Part shown: positions 46,523-55,154 of the stretch, piece by piece
How the letters are laid out: each line of letters begins with the position of its first letter
Position numbering within the stretch: the first letter of the stretch is position 1
From: Geobacter sp.
GTDB taxonomy: Bacteria > Desulfobacterota > Desulfuromonadia > Geobacterales > Geobacteraceae
NCBI GenBank assembly: GCA_003574885.1
Contig: PJFC01000010.1
Span: forward strand, 35,293 to 99,292
Reading direction: 5' to 3'
Length of the DNA: 64,000 nucleotides
Translations under genes and position numbers: made by a program
Notes under the pieces: model-generated
The model's database searches: none
Told to the model about the DNA's origin: nothing
Seen by the model: only the letters and a program-made list of their open reading frames with translations

Positions 46523-46741
46523 AGTCATCTCCACATATTTTGTCAACTGAGTACAATGTATCATTCGATAGGGTCCGACCTCATACCCCTTCTGCCCTTC
46601 CCCTGCAGGAGGGCCGGAGAGGGAAGCGGACCATGTCACCACTGGATTATTATCACAGGGAAGGCGGCATTGCAACGATATGCACGGCAACAGCCGGCAT
46701 GCACAGGAAAATGTCGCCAATTCCGCTCCACCAGCCGGGAA

Positions 46742-47125
46742 TCAGTACGCCAGATCGAAGGCGTTGGGGATGTGATCAATGGCAGGGACCTGGTGGTCCC
46801 TGAGAAGGATGGCAATCACGTCGAAGCGGGCACTGGTGTCATGCTGGCGGTTTTTTGCCAGCCAGGTGAGGGCCGCCTTGGATATCTGCCGCTGTTTGAA
46901 GGGAGTGACGCTCAACTGTGGAGGCCCGTAGGATTGGCTCCGACGGCTCTTTACCTCCACGAACACCAGAGTCCCTCCATCTCGGGCAACAATGTCCACC
47001 TCGCCCCCCTTGCAGCTGAAGTTCCGCTCCAGGATGGCATATTTCTTCCCCTTCAGATAGGCTACGGCAATTTCTTCTCCCCTTGCGCCGACACTCCTGT
47101 TGTCCGAACCCGCCTCACCTTTCAC
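46742..47125 (-). CDS. yraN: YraN family (UPF0102) nuclease-fold protein
   Basis: 127 residues. Conserved motifs NRSVGARGEEIAVAYL, GEVDIVARDGGTLVFVEVKSRR and the C-terminal RFDVIAI are present, the restriction-endonuclease-like fold of UPF0102. The only in-frame start before the conserved part is the GTG at 47125, because the next codon but one upstream is TGA. This GTG lies inside a GGTGAAA heptamer array, whose repeats also give AGGTGA three bases before it. Function in the cell is not known. Confidence 0.9.
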   Translation of the reverse strand: MKGEAGSDNRSVGARGEEIAVAYLKGKKYAILERNFSCKGGEVDIVARDGGTLVFVEVKSRRSQSYGPPQLSVTPFKQRQISKAALTWLAKNRQHDTSARFDVIAILLRDHQVPAIDHIPNAFDLAY

Positions 47126-47153
47126 CTTTCACCTTTCACCTTTCACCTTTCAC
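47119..47153. repeat. GGTGAAA heptamer array, five units, at the rnhB/yraN junction
   Basis: CTTTCAC on the + strand is repeated five times, with degenerate flanks on both sides. It holds the rnhB stop codon (47136-47138) and the yraN GTG start (47123-47125), so both gene ends are made of repeat sequence. Confidence 0.92.
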
Positions 47154-47777
47154 GTGTTCTTTCACCCCCCGGAAGGTGGTGCGATGGATTGGACAGGGGC
47201 CGAGGGCGGCAATGGCCGCCATGTGGCTTGCACAGCCATACCCCTTGTGTTTCGCGAATCCGTACCCGGGGTACTGCCGATCATAGGCAATCATGAGCCG
47301 GTCACGGGTAACCTTGGCAATAATGGAAGCAGCGGCGATTGAGATGCTGGCACTGTCCCCCTTTTTTATGGTGCGCTGGGGAATCGGAACAGAGATACGT
47401 GAGATGCCGTCGATGAGGAGGTAATCGGGGGGGAAGACCAGGGAATCTACAGCCTGGGCCATGGCTGTCAATGTCGCCTGGAGGATGTTGATGCGGTCGA
47501 TGAGGTGATGATCCCCCATCCCGACGCCGACCGTGATCGCGCGGGAAAAGATGAGATCGTACAATTCGTCCCGACAGGAGGGGGTCAGCTTTTTCGAATC
47601 GTCGACCCCGGGCAGTTCGACTCCCGGAGGAAGGATCACTGCAGCGGCAACAACCGGACCGGCCAGGGGCCCACGCCCCGCCTCGTCCACCCCGGCAACC
47701 TGGCGATAACCCTGTCGTGCGGCCAGTTCCTCAAATTGCCAGGCGGTCGGCTGCAGTGTCTGGCCGAACAGGTCCAC
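47136..47777 (-). CDS. rnhB: ribonuclease HII
   Basis: 213 residues from a GTG start. The catalytic DEXXG-type motif GVDEAGRGPLAGPVVAAAVIL is at residue 29, with DSKKLTP and the C-terminal YPGYGFAKHKGYG region following, and acidic residues are intact. It cleaves RNA of RNA-DNA hybrids and single embedded ribonucleotides. The last residues, VKGER, come from the GGTGAAA heptamer array; the family normally ends shortly after the FKGVKEH-like segment, so the tail is repeat-derived. Confidence 0.95.
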   Translation of the reverse strand: MDLFGQTLQPTAWQFEELAARQGYRQVAGVDEAGRGPLAGPVVAAAVILPPGVELPGVDDSKKLTPSCRDELYDLIFSRAITVGVGMGDHHLIDRINILQATLTAMAQAVDSLVFPPDYLLIDGISRISVPIPQRTIKKGDSASISIAAASIIAKVTRDRLMIAYDRQYPGYGFAKHKGYGCASHMAAIAALGPCPIHRTTFRGVKEHVKGER

Positions 47778-47795
47778 GGAGCCCCCTTGTCATTT

Positions 47796-47979
47796 AGAAC
47801 TTGTCCGTAAATAACTTTATCAGGCATTGCGTCCGGATTTATGGCAAATTTGACTGGCTTGATTGAGCAAAACCACAGGCGTAGTCGGGACTACGTCGAG
47901 GATTTTGCGATTGAAAGCCGGGCAAAGATGCCGTGAAGACGGAATGCAAGGCGGGAAAGCTTATGCGCGAATAAGTTCT
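47796..47979. mobile_element. MITE-like palindromic element
   Basis: A 184-base segment with imperfect terminal inverted repeats (AGAACTTGTCCGTAAATAAC at the left; the right end reads AGAACTTATTCGCGCATAAG on the other strand). The interior is an imperfect long palindrome around a perfect CGTAGT-CGGG-ACTACG hairpin at 47880-47895, with further pairing of GCAAAA and TTTTGC flanks. No open frame. It separates rplS's terminator from rnhB. Such palindromic non-coding elements recur in Geobacter genomes, to my recollection. Confidence 0.6.
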
Positions 47980-47992
47980 TAGTGCAGATAAC

Positions 47993-48019
47993 AAAAAAAG
48001 CCCCGGAAACCGGGGCTTT
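47993..48019 (-). terminator. rho-independent terminator after rplS
   Basis: On the - strand AAAGCCCCGG-TTT-CCGGGGCTTT continues into seven T. A perfect ten-pair stem with a three-base loop, about 40 bases after the rplS stop. It should end the ffh-rpsP-...-rplS transcript. Confidence 0.93.
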
Positions 48020-48039
48020 CCAGCCTGTTACTGTGCGAC

Positions 48040-48072
48040 GCCTTATTGAGCGACGCCCTTATTGAGCGACGT
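48040..48072 (-). repeat. tandem repeats of the rplS 3' end
   Basis: Reading the - strand, GTCGCTCAATAAGG occurs at the rplS stop, again about 16 bases on, and a third time in altered form (GTCGCACAGTAA). The last residues and stop of rplS have thus been duplicated in place. Only the first TAA is in frame. Confidence 0.7.
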
Positions 48073-48412
48073 ATTTCTTTTCGCGGATGCGCGCCGCCTT
48101 GCCCCGCAGTTTGCGCAGGTAGTACAGCTTCGCCCGCCGCACGTGGCCACGGGTAATAACCTCGATGGCGTCGACAATCGGCGAATGGAGGGGGAAGCAG
48201 CGCTCGACCCCGATACCGTTGGAGATTTTCCGGACGGTGAAGGTCTCACGGATACCACCATTCTGGCGACCGATCACCACACCCTGGAAGGCCTGGATAC
48301 GGCTCTTGTCACCTTCCACGATCTTGACCTGCACCCGCACTGTGTCACCCGCCTTGAAGGGCGGAATGTTCTTTTTCATCTGGTCCATTTCGATGGCGTC
48401 AATCTTGTTCAT
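48059..48412 (-). CDS. rplS: 50S ribosomal protein L19
   Basis: 117 residues, the usual length. Motifs [51 protein letters not shown] and [18 protein letters not shown] are classic L19. It sits at the 30S-50S interface. It is the last gene of the conserved rpsP-rimM-trmD-rplS block and is followed by a strong terminator. In this organism a SPOUT methylase gene lies between trmD and rplS. Confidence 0.97.
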   Translation of the reverse strand: MNKIDAIEMDQMKKNIPPFKAGDTVRVQVKIVEGDKSRIQAFQGVVIGRQNGGIRETFTVRKISNGIGVERCFPLHSPIVDAIEVITRGHVRRAKLYYLRKLRGKAARIREKKYVAQ

Positions 48413-48562
48413 GTTCTTTCTTCCTTTCTTATGCTTGCAAAAGCTTTCCTGGTTATTTTATTCCCTAAACGTACTCAGCCACGAATACGTGAATGAGCAC
48501 AAATTATTTCAAAAAACTGTCATATATCGAACCTGCCCCTTGCGGGGTACGCATTCCCTCAG

Positions 48563-49147
48563 TCAATCCCGTCCCCCGAACAGACGATCCAGTATAATGG
48601 AAACCGCTGAGCGGACCGAAAGGTGATTATACTCTGTCGGTCCCTTGATGGGGGGAAGTACGTAATCTGCCCGGTCGAATACCTCCTCCGTCATTCCCCA
48701 GCCGGTGCCGAACAGAAGCAGATATGGCTGACCACTGCCACGGCAGAGCTCCGCCAGTTCCCTGTAAGAAACTGCTCCTTCCCGTTCCCGGGCACCGGTA
48801 ACCACGATCCGGGGAGGGCGGCCGTAAGCCTCTGTCATCTCGGCCAGCACATCGTCAAGTCCTGCGAGCAACCGCACCTGGTCAAGGGCGGCCTTACGCC
48901 TGGGGTTGTAGGTTGCCCCCCACCCCTCCTGCCAGTGCCGTATCACCCGTTCTACAAGCTTTTGCTGATCAACGACCGGTGTCACCACGTAATAGCGAAA
49001 GAGCCCGAAGGTCTTGGCCGCGCGGGCAATGTCGTGCAGGTCCAGGTTTGTCACCGCAGTGGTAACCACCTGCCGATTCTTGTCATAAACCGGATAGTGA
49101 AGCAGGGCAATACACACGTTGGCGGCAGGTGCCACGGAATCTGTCAT
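48563..49147 (-). CDS. SPOUT-type RNA methyltransferase
   Basis: 194 residues. The sequence [38 protein letters not shown] and, near the end, [15 protein letters not shown] and [17 protein letters not shown] show the knotted SAM site of the SPOUT class (Pfam family of TrmD-linked SAM-dependent RNA methyltransferases). The gene overlaps trmD by four bases. Target RNA is unknown, though linkage to trmD and rplS suggests tRNA or rRNA. Confidence 0.85.
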   Translation of the reverse strand: MTDSVAPAANVCIALLHYPVYDKNRQVVTTAVTNLDLHDIARAAKTFGLFRYYVVTPVVDQQKLVERVIRHWQEGWGATYNPRRKAALDQVRLLAGLDDVLAEMTEAYGRPPRIVVTGAREREGAVSYRELAELCRGSGQPYLLLFGTGWGMTEEVFDRADYVLPPIKGPTEYNHLSVRSAVSIILDRLFGGRD

Positions 49148-49878
49148 GATTCTTCCCGGCCAAGCTCACGCAGACAACGGTGGTCGTCATCGGTCAGCTG
49201 CGCGGCAGCCAGCAGGTCGGGACGTTCCCGCAGGGTGCGCCCCAGGGACTGGCAACGCCGCCAGCGATCAATCTTGCGGTGGTTCCCCGACAGGAGCACC
49301 TCCGGCACACAAAGCCCTCTGAACTCGGGAGGCCGCGTATAGTGCGGATATTCCAGGAGCCCGTCGGAAAAGGAATCGGCAGCGGCTGATTCGGCACTTC
49401 CCAGCACTCCGGGAATCAGCCGCGTCACCGCATCCGTCATGGCCATGGCGGCGATCTCTCCGCCGGTCAGGACAAAATCGCCGAGGGAAATCTCGTCCGC
49501 ACCGAACAGCTCCCGGACACGCTCATCAACCCCTTCGTACCGACCGCAGATGATGACAAGGCCGTCTTCCCGGGCCAGCTCCTCAGCCATCCCCTGGGTA
49601 AACGGCTTGCCACGGGGGGTGGTCAGGATAATGCGTCCTGCGGGATTCGCCTCCAGAACCGCCTCGATACAGGCAGCCAGCGGCTCGATCTTCATGACCA
49701 TGCCGGCTCCCCCGCCATAGGGGGCGTCATCAGTGGTCCGGTGACGGTCGGCGGCATAGTCGCGGATATTGTGGAGGTCTATCTCCACAAGCCCCTTCTC
49801 CACCGCCCGCTTGACTATGCTCTCGGTAAGTGGCCCGTCGAACATCGCCGGGAAGAGCGTCAGGATATCGATTTTCAT
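49144..49878 (-). CDS. trmD: tRNA (guanine-N1-)-methyltransferase
   Basis: 244 residues. It opens with [20 protein letters not shown] and has [14 protein letters not shown] near residue 50, the trefoil-knot region [13 protein letters not shown] near residue 130 and [21 protein letters not shown] near residue 185. TrmD methylates G37 of several tRNAs and prevents frameshifts. It overlaps rimM by four bases. Confidence 0.97.
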   Translation of the reverse strand: MKIDILTLFPAMFDGPLTESIVKRAVEKGLVEIDLHNIRDYAADRHRTTDDAPYGGGAGMVMKIEPLAACIEAVLEANPAGRIILTTPRGKPFTQGMAEELAREDGLVIICGRYEGVDERVRELFGADEISLGDFVLTGGEIAAMAMTDAVTRLIPGVLGSAESAAADSFSDGLLEYPHYTRPPEFRGLCVPEVLLSGNHRKIDRWRRCQSLGRTLRERPDLLAAAQLTDDDHRCLRELGREES

Positions 49879-50396
49879 AGATCTAACAGCCCCTCCGGGG
49901 GGCTGACCATCATGGTGCCGGCAGTCAGATCGACATCCAGAACCACGTCAGCCAGGGCGGGAATAAGGTATTCACGCTCCCCGGCGGTTACAACATACAC
50001 ATCGTTACTGCCGGTGGCAATGATCTCCGTCAGGTTGCCCAGAAGATCACCCTGATCGGTCATGACCCGTAGCCCGATGAGGTCGCACCAGTAATACTCT
50101 CCATCATCGAGAGGGGGGAGCTGATCCCTGTCGACATACAGTTCCCGCCCAACAAGATGGAGTACCTGATTTATCTCTGTATATCCCTTGAGCGTCAGGA
50201 GCAGTTTCGTGCCATGCACAGTAGCCCCGGCAACGGCAAACTGCTCCATGTCGCCCGTGGCTCCCTTCAGCATAACCGACCTGAGACCGGTCAGGTTGGC
50301 AGGCTCCCCCGAGTAGGAGATCACCCGCAGTTGCCCCCTGATTCCGTGGGGTGCAGCAATCTTGCCGATCAGCATCGGTTCGGTACGATCCGGCAT
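49875..50396 (-). CDS. rimM: ribosome maturation factor RimM
   Basis: 173 residues. N-terminal [16 protein letters not shown] and C-terminal PRC-barrel segments [12 protein letters not shown] and [15 protein letters not shown] are characteristic. RimM binds S19 and helps 30S maturation. It lies in the conserved order khpA-rimM-trmD with one-base or four-base overlaps on both sides. Confidence 0.96.
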   Translation of the reverse strand: MPDRTEPMLIGKIAAPHGIRGQLRVISYSGEPANLTGLRSVMLKGATGDMEQFAVAGATVHGTKLLLTLKGYTEINQVLHLVGRELYVDRDQLPPLDDGEYYWCDLIGLRVMTDQGDLLGNLTEIIATGSNDVYVVTAGEREYLIPALADVVLDVDLTAGTMMVSPPEGLLDL

Positions 50397-50626
50397 TACT
50401 CGACGATTTTCAGGACAGCCTTCTTGTTATCCTTGGTGGAAACCGCATTCAGCAGAGTCCTGATTGCCTTTGCGGTCCGCCCTTCCTTGCCGATAATCCG
50501 CCCCATGTCCTCTTTTGCCACAGTCAGCTTGATAACGGTCGTATCCTCTTCCATCTCCTCGGTTGCCTTCACCTGAGTGGGATCATCTACGAGCGATTTG
50601 GCAATGGTTTCTACAAGCTGTTTCAT
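50396..50626 (-). CDS. khpA: KH-domain RNA-binding protein (KhpA/YlqC type)
   Basis: 76 residues, a single KH domain. The GXXG loop is in [20 protein letters not shown] near residue 40. KhpA proteins bind structured RNA and in some bacteria pair with KhpB to control cell elongation. It is located between rpsP and rimM as in many bacteria and shares its last base with the rimM start. Confidence 0.93.
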   Translation of the reverse strand: MKQLVETIAKSLVDDPTQVKATEEMEEDTTVIKLTVAKEDMGRIIGKEGRTAKAIRTLLNAVSTKDNKKAVLKIVE

Positions 50627-50677
50627 GTCGGTATCCTCTGTCGATGTGGAATGTCCGGCGGACCGGGGGGAACAGGA

Positions 50678-50944
50678 TTACACGGCTTTGGAAACGAATT
50701 TCTCCCAGATTCCGGCTTGCTTGAGGATCTGTTTGACGGTATCGGTCGGCTGAGCGCCTTTGCCGAGCCATTCAAGAGTTTTACCCTCTTCGAAAGTTAC
50801 GGCTGCAGGGTTCTGGTTCGGATCATAGGTACCGACATTGGCGATGAAACGCCCGTCGCGCTTAGAGCGCACATCGGCAACGACGATCTGGTAAAAGGGT
50901 TTCTTCTTTGCGCCTGCCCGGGCAAGCCTGATTTTTACTGCCAT
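50678..50944 (-). CDS. rpsP: 30S ribosomal protein S16
   Basis: 88 residues from ATG 50944, preceded by a strong GGAGGAAG; the longer open frame upstream overlaps ffh and is not coding. Text [26 protein letters not shown] and [15 protein letters not shown] is canonical S16. It lies between ffh and khpA. Confidence 0.97.
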   Translation of the reverse strand: MAVKIRLARAGAKKKPFYQIVVADVRSKRDGRFIANVGTYDPNQNPAAVTFEEGKTLEWLGKGAQPTDTVKQILKQAGIWEKFVSKAV

Positions 50945-51020
50945 TTCTTCCTCCTGGTGGTGTGACGGTCCATGGACCGCCTGAGAGTCTAGTTTATGTA
51001 GTCTGTAAGTATAACCGACG

Positions 51021-52382
51021 TTATGAAAAAGGGAACATCCCCTTGCCAAGTCCACCCATCCCCTTCATGAGGCCCTTAGGGCCGAGCTTCTGCAACTGCT
51101 TCATAACCCGCTGCGCTTCGGTAAAGCGCTTGAGGAGCTGATTGACTTCCTGCACCGAGGTACCGCTTCCCTTGGCTATGCGGAGGCGACGACTGCCGTT
51201 GATGATGGCATGGTTGGCGCGTTCCACGCGGGTCATGGAATCGATGATCGCCTCGATCCGCTTCATCTCCTTTTCAGAAGGCTGGGCGCCCTGGACCTGT
51301 TTCATCATCTTCCCGACGCCGGGAATCATGCCGAGGAGGGAATCAATTGACCCCATCTTCTTGATCTGCTGGAGTTGGGCCTTGAAATCCTCAAGGTCGA
51401 ACTGGCTCTTCTTAAGTTTCTGCTGGAGCCGCTCCGCATCCTTGGCGTCGAACACCGACTGGGCCTTCTCAACCAGGGTCAGCACATCACCCATGCCGAG
51501 GATGCGCGACACCAGGCGATCGGCATGGAATACTTCGAGGGCATCCAGCTTCTCGCCGATACCCGCAAACTTGACCGGACGACCGGTGACCGCCTTGATG
51601 GAGAGAGCTGCCCCCCCCTTGGCATCGCCGTCCAGCTTGGTCAAGACCACACCGGTGATGTCGAGACGCTCATTGAAGCCGCTGGCAACATTGACGGCTT
51701 CCTGGCCGGTCATGGCGTCCGCAACGAACAGAATCTCCCGGGGCTCGACAGCCTCCTTGATCCTGGCCAGCTCGTCCATGAGGAAATCGTCGATCTGATG
51801 CCGGCCGGCGGTATCGAAAATAACCGTGTCGAAACCTGCCCTCTCGGCATACTGCAGGGCATCCCGGCAGATATCAACCGGATTCTGGTCGGCCCGGGCA
51901 TCGACCACCTCAATGGAGAGCTGCCGCCCGAGGGTCTTCAGCTGTTCGATGGCGGCCGGCCGGTAGACGTCGGCCGGCACCAGCAGGGGGCGTCGACGCT
52001 GCCCCTTCAGGTAACGGGCGAGTTTACCGCAGGTCGTGGTCTTTCCGGCCCCCTGGAGGCCAACCATCATGATGGCCACCGGCGGCTTGGCTGCCAGATC
52101 GAGGCTGTTGTCCTCACCTCCACCCATGAGGGCGACCAGTTCGTCGTGGACGATCTTGATCACCTGCTGACCGGGGGAGAGACTCTGCAGCACCTCAGTG
52201 CCGACGGCACGACTCCGGACCTTTTCGACAAAATCCTTGACGACCTTGAAGTTAACGTCGGCCTCAAGGAGTACCAGCCGGACCTCGCGCAGGGCCTCCT
52301 TGACGTTGTCTTCGGTCATCACCCCCTGGCCCCGCAGCTTCTTGAAGACCAGGTCAAGCTTATCGGAAAGGTTTTCGAACAT
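51021..52382 (-). CDS. ffh: signal recognition particle protein Ffh
   Basis: 453 residues. The N domain is followed by the GTPase G domain with [18 protein letters not shown] near residue 106, DTAGRHQ near residue 190 and [13 protein letters not shown] near residue 245, and the Met-rich M domain ending in [12 protein letters not shown]. It binds signal sequences and 4.5S RNA. It begins the rpsP operon and has a good promoter at 52466-52495. Confidence 0.97.
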   Translation of the reverse strand: MFENLSDKLDLVFKKLRGQGVMTEDNVKEALREVRLVLLEADVNFKVVKDFVEKVRSRAVGTEVLQSLSPGQQVIKIVHDELVALMGGGEDNSLDLAAKPPVAIMMVGLQGAGKTTTCGKLARYLKGQRRRPLLVPADVYRPAAIEQLKTLGRQLSIEVVDARADQNPVDICRDALQYAERAGFDTVIFDTAGRHQIDDFLMDELARIKEAVEPREILFVADAMTGQEAVNVASGFNERLDITGVVLTKLDGDAKGGAALSIKAVTGRPVKFAGIGEKLDALEVFHADRLVSRILGMGDVLTLVEKAQSVFDAKDAERLQQKLKKSQFDLEDFKAQLQQIKKMGSIDSLLGMIPGVGKMMKQVQGAQPSEKEMKRIEAIIDSMTRVERANHAIINGSRRLRIAKGSGTSVQEVNQLLKRFTEAQRVMKQLQKLGPKGLMKGMGGLGKGMFPFS

Positions 52383-52465
52383 GCAAACTCTAATTATTTC
52401 ATATGGTTGGAGATCAGGTCAAACACCTGCCCTCGGCTCGCAAATATCCACCAGTAAAGAGGTTA

Positions 52466-52495
52466 ACTATAGATGGGCGCAAGAGTTTTTGTCAA
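52466..52495 (-). promoter_or_regulatory. sigma-70-type promoter of the ffh operon
   Basis: On the - strand a perfect TTGACA (52490-52495) and TATAGT (52466-52471) are 18 bases apart, about 85 bases before the ffh ATG. This is the best promoter match I found in the window. A GGTGAAA heptamer array begins about 20 bases upstream of the -35 box. Confidence 0.72.
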
Positions 52496-52513
52496 GACAA
52501 TTTTTCCCCCGCT

Positions 52514-52569
52514 TTTTCACCTTTCACCTTTCACCTTTCACCTTTCACCTTTCACCTTTCACCTTTCAC
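52514..52569. repeat. GGTGAAA heptamer array, eight units, between yedF and ffh
   Basis: CTTTCAC on the + strand is repeated eight times, the first unit with one mismatch. The yedF stop (52566-52568) is in the terminal unit, and the ffh promoter starts just beyond the other end. Confidence 0.93.
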
Positions 52570-53147
52570 ACCCGCACAACCGACCCGGCAGTGAGAAGGC
52601 TCTCGGCGATGGAGAACATGTTGGTCACCTCACCGGCCCGGAGCTTGTTTCTGCGGTGAAAGTAGTCGAGACAGATGCCGCAGGAGAGGATCTCGATCCC
52701 ACGGTCACCCAGTTTTTCAAGGGCTTCGACGACCTCCGACCCGTCGGTGGCAAGGAGGACGCCGCTATTGACGAACAGGATGCGATCCGGCAACCGCTCC
52801 AGTTCCAGCAGCGTGATGATGAAGTTTTTCATGAGCAGTCGCCCCAGCTCTTCCGGCCCGTCCCCGAGTCGATCTGAGGCAATTAACATCACGGTCGGGC
52901 CGACAGCTGTTCCGCTTCCAGCCGTGACAGGAGCAGCATCTCCCGTTATCACCAGTGCAACACCATCCTTCACAGAGGTCTCCGTTACCGCAAATCCGCG
53001 GTTCGCCGCAAACCGGGCAACATTCTCGCGGGGAGCCCCATCATCCAGTAACACCTGGAGCGTCTCTCCCGGTGCCTCCGCCAATGCCCGCCTGACAGTC
53101 ACCACCGGCAGGGGACAGGCCATATTCCGGCAATCTATGGTTTTCAT
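52566..53147 (-). CDS. yedF: YedF-like sulfurtransferase-fold selenium/sulfur protein
   Basis: 193 residues. The N-terminal TusA-like domain begins KTIDCRNMACPLPVVTVRRAL with the active CPLP motif; the second half is DsrE-like, with LFVNSGVLLATDGSEVVEAL and Cys in EILSCGICLDYFH near residue 160. YedF proteins are linked with selenium metabolism. The stop lies in a GGTGAAA heptamer. The neighbouring DUF3343 gene is a frequent partner. Confidence 0.9.
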   Translation of the reverse strand: MKTIDCRNMACPLPVVTVRRALAEAPGETLQVLLDDGAPRENVARFAANRGFAVTETSVKDGVALVITGDAAPVTAGSGTAVGPTVMLIASDRLGDGPEELGRLLMKNFIITLLELERLPDRILFVNSGVLLATDGSEVVEALEKLGDRGIEILSCGICLDYFHRRNKLRAGEVTNMFSIAESLLTAGSVVRV

Positions 53148-53209
53148 CGATATCTCCTTTTAAAAGCCGGGACCAGGGATCGGGAACCGGTAAAGGACTG
53201 GTCCTCGGC

Positions 53210-53237
53210 CCCTAGCCCCTAGCCCCTAGCCCCTAGC
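53210..53237. repeat. GCTAGGG heptamer array, four units
   Basis: CCCTAGC on the + strand is repeated four times, with a degenerate fifth unit (CCCAGC). It contains the stop codon and last four codons of the DUF3343 gene. A hairpin-forming GGACCAG...CTGGTCC pair lies just beside it at 53170-53205. Confidence 0.92.
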
Positions 53238-53489
53238 CCCAGCCTCCAAAAACTTCCCATCCCGTTTCTCATAAATCGACTCCGGCACGAGCCCTGCCTC
53301 CGCAAGCGCCGCTTCCACGACCTCCCGGTCCGCCGCGGCGTACCTGATAGCCAGGCCACAGTCGGCGCTGATGTTGCGGGGAGCGGGAATGAGCAGCATC
53401 GGCACGCTGCGCCCCTTGAGAAGCGCCTCCGCCTTCATGACCCGATGAATCGAATTGAAAATTGCCACAAAATCACCTTCGTTAACCAT
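53226..53489 (-). CDS. DUF3343 family small protein (putative Se/S carrier-like)
   Basis: 87 residues. FVAIFNSIHRVMKAEALLKGR and PAPRNISADCGLAIRYAAAD, with a conserved-looking Cys in SADCGLAIR, match DUF3343, which is often next to yedF and proposed to carry selenium or sulfur. The C-terminal residues GARG and the TAG stop are encoded by the GCTAGGG array. The same four-residue tail ends the GT4 at 61054-62250. Confidence 0.85.
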   Translation of the reverse strand: MVNEGDFVAIFNSIHRVMKAEALLKGRSVPMLLIPAPRNISADCGLAIRYAAADREVVEAALAEAGLVPESIYEKRDGKFLEAGARG

Positions 53490-53592
53490 ACATCACCTTT
53501 CCACCAGGGTTCCCGGCATGGTGTCGGTCCGGTGCATACGTGCACTCAAGAAGCGGATTGACAAAATTTCGCCAAATCCCTACTATGAGCCG

Positions 53593-53850
53593 ATGCATCC
53601 CCTTTTGCTCCTTACCGGTCTCATTCTGCTCGCGCTGGCCATAAACATTCCTCTAGGCTATCTGCGGCAGAGCTACGAAAAATTCACTTTCGGCTGGTAT
53701 TTCTACGTCCACATCTCCATTCCCCTCATCATCTACCTGCGCATCAAATCGGGCTTCAGCTGGAAATTCATTCCCCTGACCATCGCAGGGGCCGTGGCAG
53801 GGCAGATTATCGGGGGATTCCTCCACCGGAAACGTCATGGCCGCCGGTGA
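53593..53850 (+). CDS. small membrane protein
   Basis: 85 residues from ATG 53593; upstream codons in the open frame overlap the DUF3343 gene and are Arg/Lys-rich without a ribosome site. Three hydrophobic segments are visible (LLLLTGLILLALAINIPLGYL, WYFYVHISIPLIIYLRI, FIPLTIAGAVAGQIIGGFL). It overlaps the next gene (DciA-like) by 14 bases, so they are co-transcribed. No family recognised. Confidence 0.75.
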   Translation: MHPLLLLTGLILLALAINIPLGYLRQSYEKFTFGWYFYVHISIPLIIYLRIKSGFSWKFIPLTIAGAVAGQIIGGFLHRKRHGRR

Positions 53851-54334
53851 AAAACGCCGGAGGATGCCCCGCCCCCTCGCCGTAGCCGACCTGCTCGCCA
53901 CGGTACTGCACGGCCAACCGGCGGAAAAGCGGCTCCAGGAAGGAAAAATCTGGCTCGTCTGGGACGGGACGGTCGGCCCGGCAATCGCAGCCCAGGCCCG
54001 TCCCTCCGGATTCCGCGACGGCGTCCTGACCGTCATGGTCGCCAACGCCCCTTGGATGCAACAGCTTACCTTCCTCAAGCGCGACATCATGGCCCGGCTC
54101 AACGCCCGGCTCGGATGTGACCTCATCACGGACATCTACCTGCGGGCGGGGCGGCCGGAAATGCCACCGGTCACCGTAAAAACCTCGCCGCCGGCGCCGC
54201 GCCAACTCTCTACCGCCGAACAGGAGCAGATAGCCGAGCAAACAGCCACCGTGGTTGATCAGGAACTGCGTGACGCCATTGCCGGCCTGCTAGGCAGGCA
54301 TCTGGCGTCCCGTGTGAACGACAATAAGAGCTGA
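53837..54334 (+). CDS. DUF721/DciA-like protein
   Basis: 165 residues. The core resembles DUF721: LADLLATVLHGQPAEKRLQEGKIWLVWDGTVGPAIAAQARP and VANAPWMQQLTFLKRDIMARLNARLG. In many bacteria DciA loads the replicative helicase. A longer tail with a Gln/Glu-rich helix (TAEQEQIAEQTATVVDQEL) follows. It stands near yedF on the opposite strand, with its own promoter not seen. Confidence 0.78.
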   Translation: MAAGEKRRRMPRPLAVADLLATVLHGQPAEKRLQEGKIWLVWDGTVGPAIAAQARPSGFRDGVLTVMVANAPWMQQLTFLKRDIMARLNARLGCDLITDIYLRAGRPEMPPVTVKTSPPAPRQLSTAEQEQIAEQTATVVDQELRDAIAGLLGRHLASRVNDNKS

Positions 54335-54347
54335 AGCCCCCAAATGC

Positions 54348-55088
54348 TCACCCCGCATGGCGCGAATAGATACCGACAAGGTTATTCAACCTCACCCGCA
54401 GTACATCACACAGCATTCTGAAAGAATCCTGCACCAGCCGAACCTTGGTCCCTTTAATATCGGACCAGTTGATCGGCACCTCGGCAATCTTAAATCCATA
54501 GTGTTGGGCTAGGAAGAGAACTTCCACGTCAAACCCGAATCCATTGACCCGTTGCTGTGGAAAGATACTATCGGCAGCGGAAGCGGTGAACATCTTGAAA
54601 CCGCACTGAGTATCCTGAATGCCCCGGACCGCAAGTACTCGAATCAGACCATTGAAGACGGTCCCGATGATTTTTCGATGCAACCGACCCTTCACAACAC
54701 ACTGGTCTGATCTCACTGCCCGTGAGCCGATGGCAATATCTGCGCCCGCCTTAACCGCATCGAGCAGTCGTTGGATTTCCTCGATAGGCGTTGCCCCATC
54801 CGCATCGGCAAAAAGACGAATCTCCCCCTTCGCAGAAGCCATCCCCTTTTTAACCGCAGATCCCTTTCCGCAATTGCGGGTAAGAGCTTCCAGCCGGAGG
54901 CAGGAATGGTGTTGCATGAGCTCGCTGACAATGGCCACCGTTCTGTCATTGCTGCCATCGTCCACCACAATAACCTCGAATGAGAAGGGCTGTCGATGGA
55001 GAAATTCGACCACCTGATCCAGATAAGAGGGGAGACGGGTCTCTTCATTGTAAGCAGGGATGATAACCGATAACAAAAGTGCATTCAC
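54348..55088 (-). CDS. ALG5-like GT2, polyprenyl-phosphate glucosyltransferase type
   Basis: 246 residues. Motifs SVIIPAYNEETRLPSYLDQV, VVDDGSNDRTVAIV, LFADADGATPIEEI and QDTQCGFKMFTASAA match ALG5-type dolichyl-phosphate glucosyltransferases; NCGKGSAVKKGM near residue 70 is also typical. It would make a lipid-phosphate sugar for GT-C enzymes. It is convergent with the DciA-like gene and follows a GT39 gene. Confidence 0.88.
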   Translation of the reverse strand: MNALLLSVIIPAYNEETRLPSYLDQVVEFLHRQPFSFEVIVVDDGSNDRTVAIVSELMQHHSCLRLEALTRNCGKGSAVKKGMASAKGEIRLFADADGATPIEEIQRLLDAVKAGADIAIGSRAVRSDQCVVKGRLHRKIIGTVFNGLIRVLAVRGIQDTQCGFKMFTASAADSIFPQQRVNGFGFDVEVLFLAQHYGFKIAEVPINWSDIKGTKVRLVQDSFRMLCDVLRVRLNNLVGIYSRHAG

Positions 55089-55154
55089 GAGTTTTTCACC
55101 TGAAGAATTTTCCGGAAGATGGCCACATGAAAATATACCGCCCCTGCAGAAGAC

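Noticed and set aside
52403..52659. Open frames on the + strand rich in LSPFTFH repeats across the GGTGAAA arrays
   Set aside because: The CTTTCAC strand has no stop in any frame, so long frames arise by arithmetic from the repeat; no ribosome site or conserved flanks.
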